This document shows, piece by piece, positions 63,950 to 64,000 of a stretch of 64,000 nt of DNA. Every line of letters begins with the position of its first letter. Positions within the stretch are counted from its first letter, which is position 1. The DNA comes from Desulfurococcaceae archaeon MEX13E-LK6-19 (GTDB lineage Archaea > Thermoproteota > Thermoprotei_A > Sulfolobales > Desulfurococcaceae), in contig CP072660.1 of the NCBI GenBank assembly GCA_029637525.1, positions 248,001 to 312,000 on the forward strand. Reading direction: 5' to 3'. The notes beneath the pieces are model-generated. The model was given only the letters and a program-made list of their open reading frames with translations, searched no databases and was not told where the DNA came from. The position numbers and the translations under genes were made by a program.

Positions 63950-64000
63950 TTATTACTTATTTGGATCATGCACCCCACTTAAGCGGCTTATTCATTAGAT

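Overview
The window is chromosomal DNA of an AT-rich hyperthermophilic crenarchaeote. Archaeal markers are PAN, thermosome, TFE-alpha, MBF1, Trm56, an archaeosine TGT, an Rpb8/RpoG-like subunit, SmAP, ABCE1 and FBP aldolase/phosphatase. Eight complete tRNA genes are present, four with short introns one base 3' of the anticodon. Gene content and base composition suit Desulfurococcales, most like Staphylothermus; the genus is an inference.

Bases 1-10.7 kb hold a type IV pilus-like surface locus on the minus strand: the N-terminal part of a secretion/pilus ATPase cut by the window edge, two small pilin-like proteins, and a ~1,894-residue protein with a pilin-type N-terminus and repeated DUF2341-like modules. 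A KaiC/RecA-like ATPase is transcribed divergently. From 10.8 to 16.4 kb lie tRNAs, a radical SAM enzyme resembling tetraether lipid synthase, an HAD phosphatase, a sugar-nucleotidyltransferase and a phosphohexomutase homologue lacking its catalytic residues.

Bases 16702-35332 are an integrated element bounded by a 57-bp direct repeat of the 3' part of tRNA-Leu(CAG). The integrase gene is split across the ends in the SSV (fusellovirus) manner and rejoins in frame on excision. Inside are a PD-(D/E)XK nuclease, five secreted or membrane-anchored proteins, two paralogous hydrophobic proteins resembling spindle-virus capsid protein, a P-loop ATPase, a nine-gene minus-strand operon with overlapping starts, two ribbon-helix-helix regulators, a TGT-fold candidate and a control region with repeats of CTGNCGNCAG. 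I read it as a spindle-virus-like provirus in a non-Sulfolobales host.

Bases 35.4-64 kb are core chromosome: NfeD/stomatin pair, ProC, an eight-CBS protein, an AGCS symporter, an orphan cytosine-5 DNA methyltransferase, a transcription/tRNA-modification cluster (TFE, Trm56, HflX, MBF1), PAN with a PUA protein and a PAC2 protein, TGT with LSm, RpoG-like with a HerA-like ATPase, thermosome, eS17, a TFS/RPB9-like zinc ribbon, ABCE1, FBP aldolase/phosphatase, TIM and pyruvate kinase. Intergenic DNA there yields a probable C/D box guide RNA and a 27-residue Glu/Trp peptide gene.
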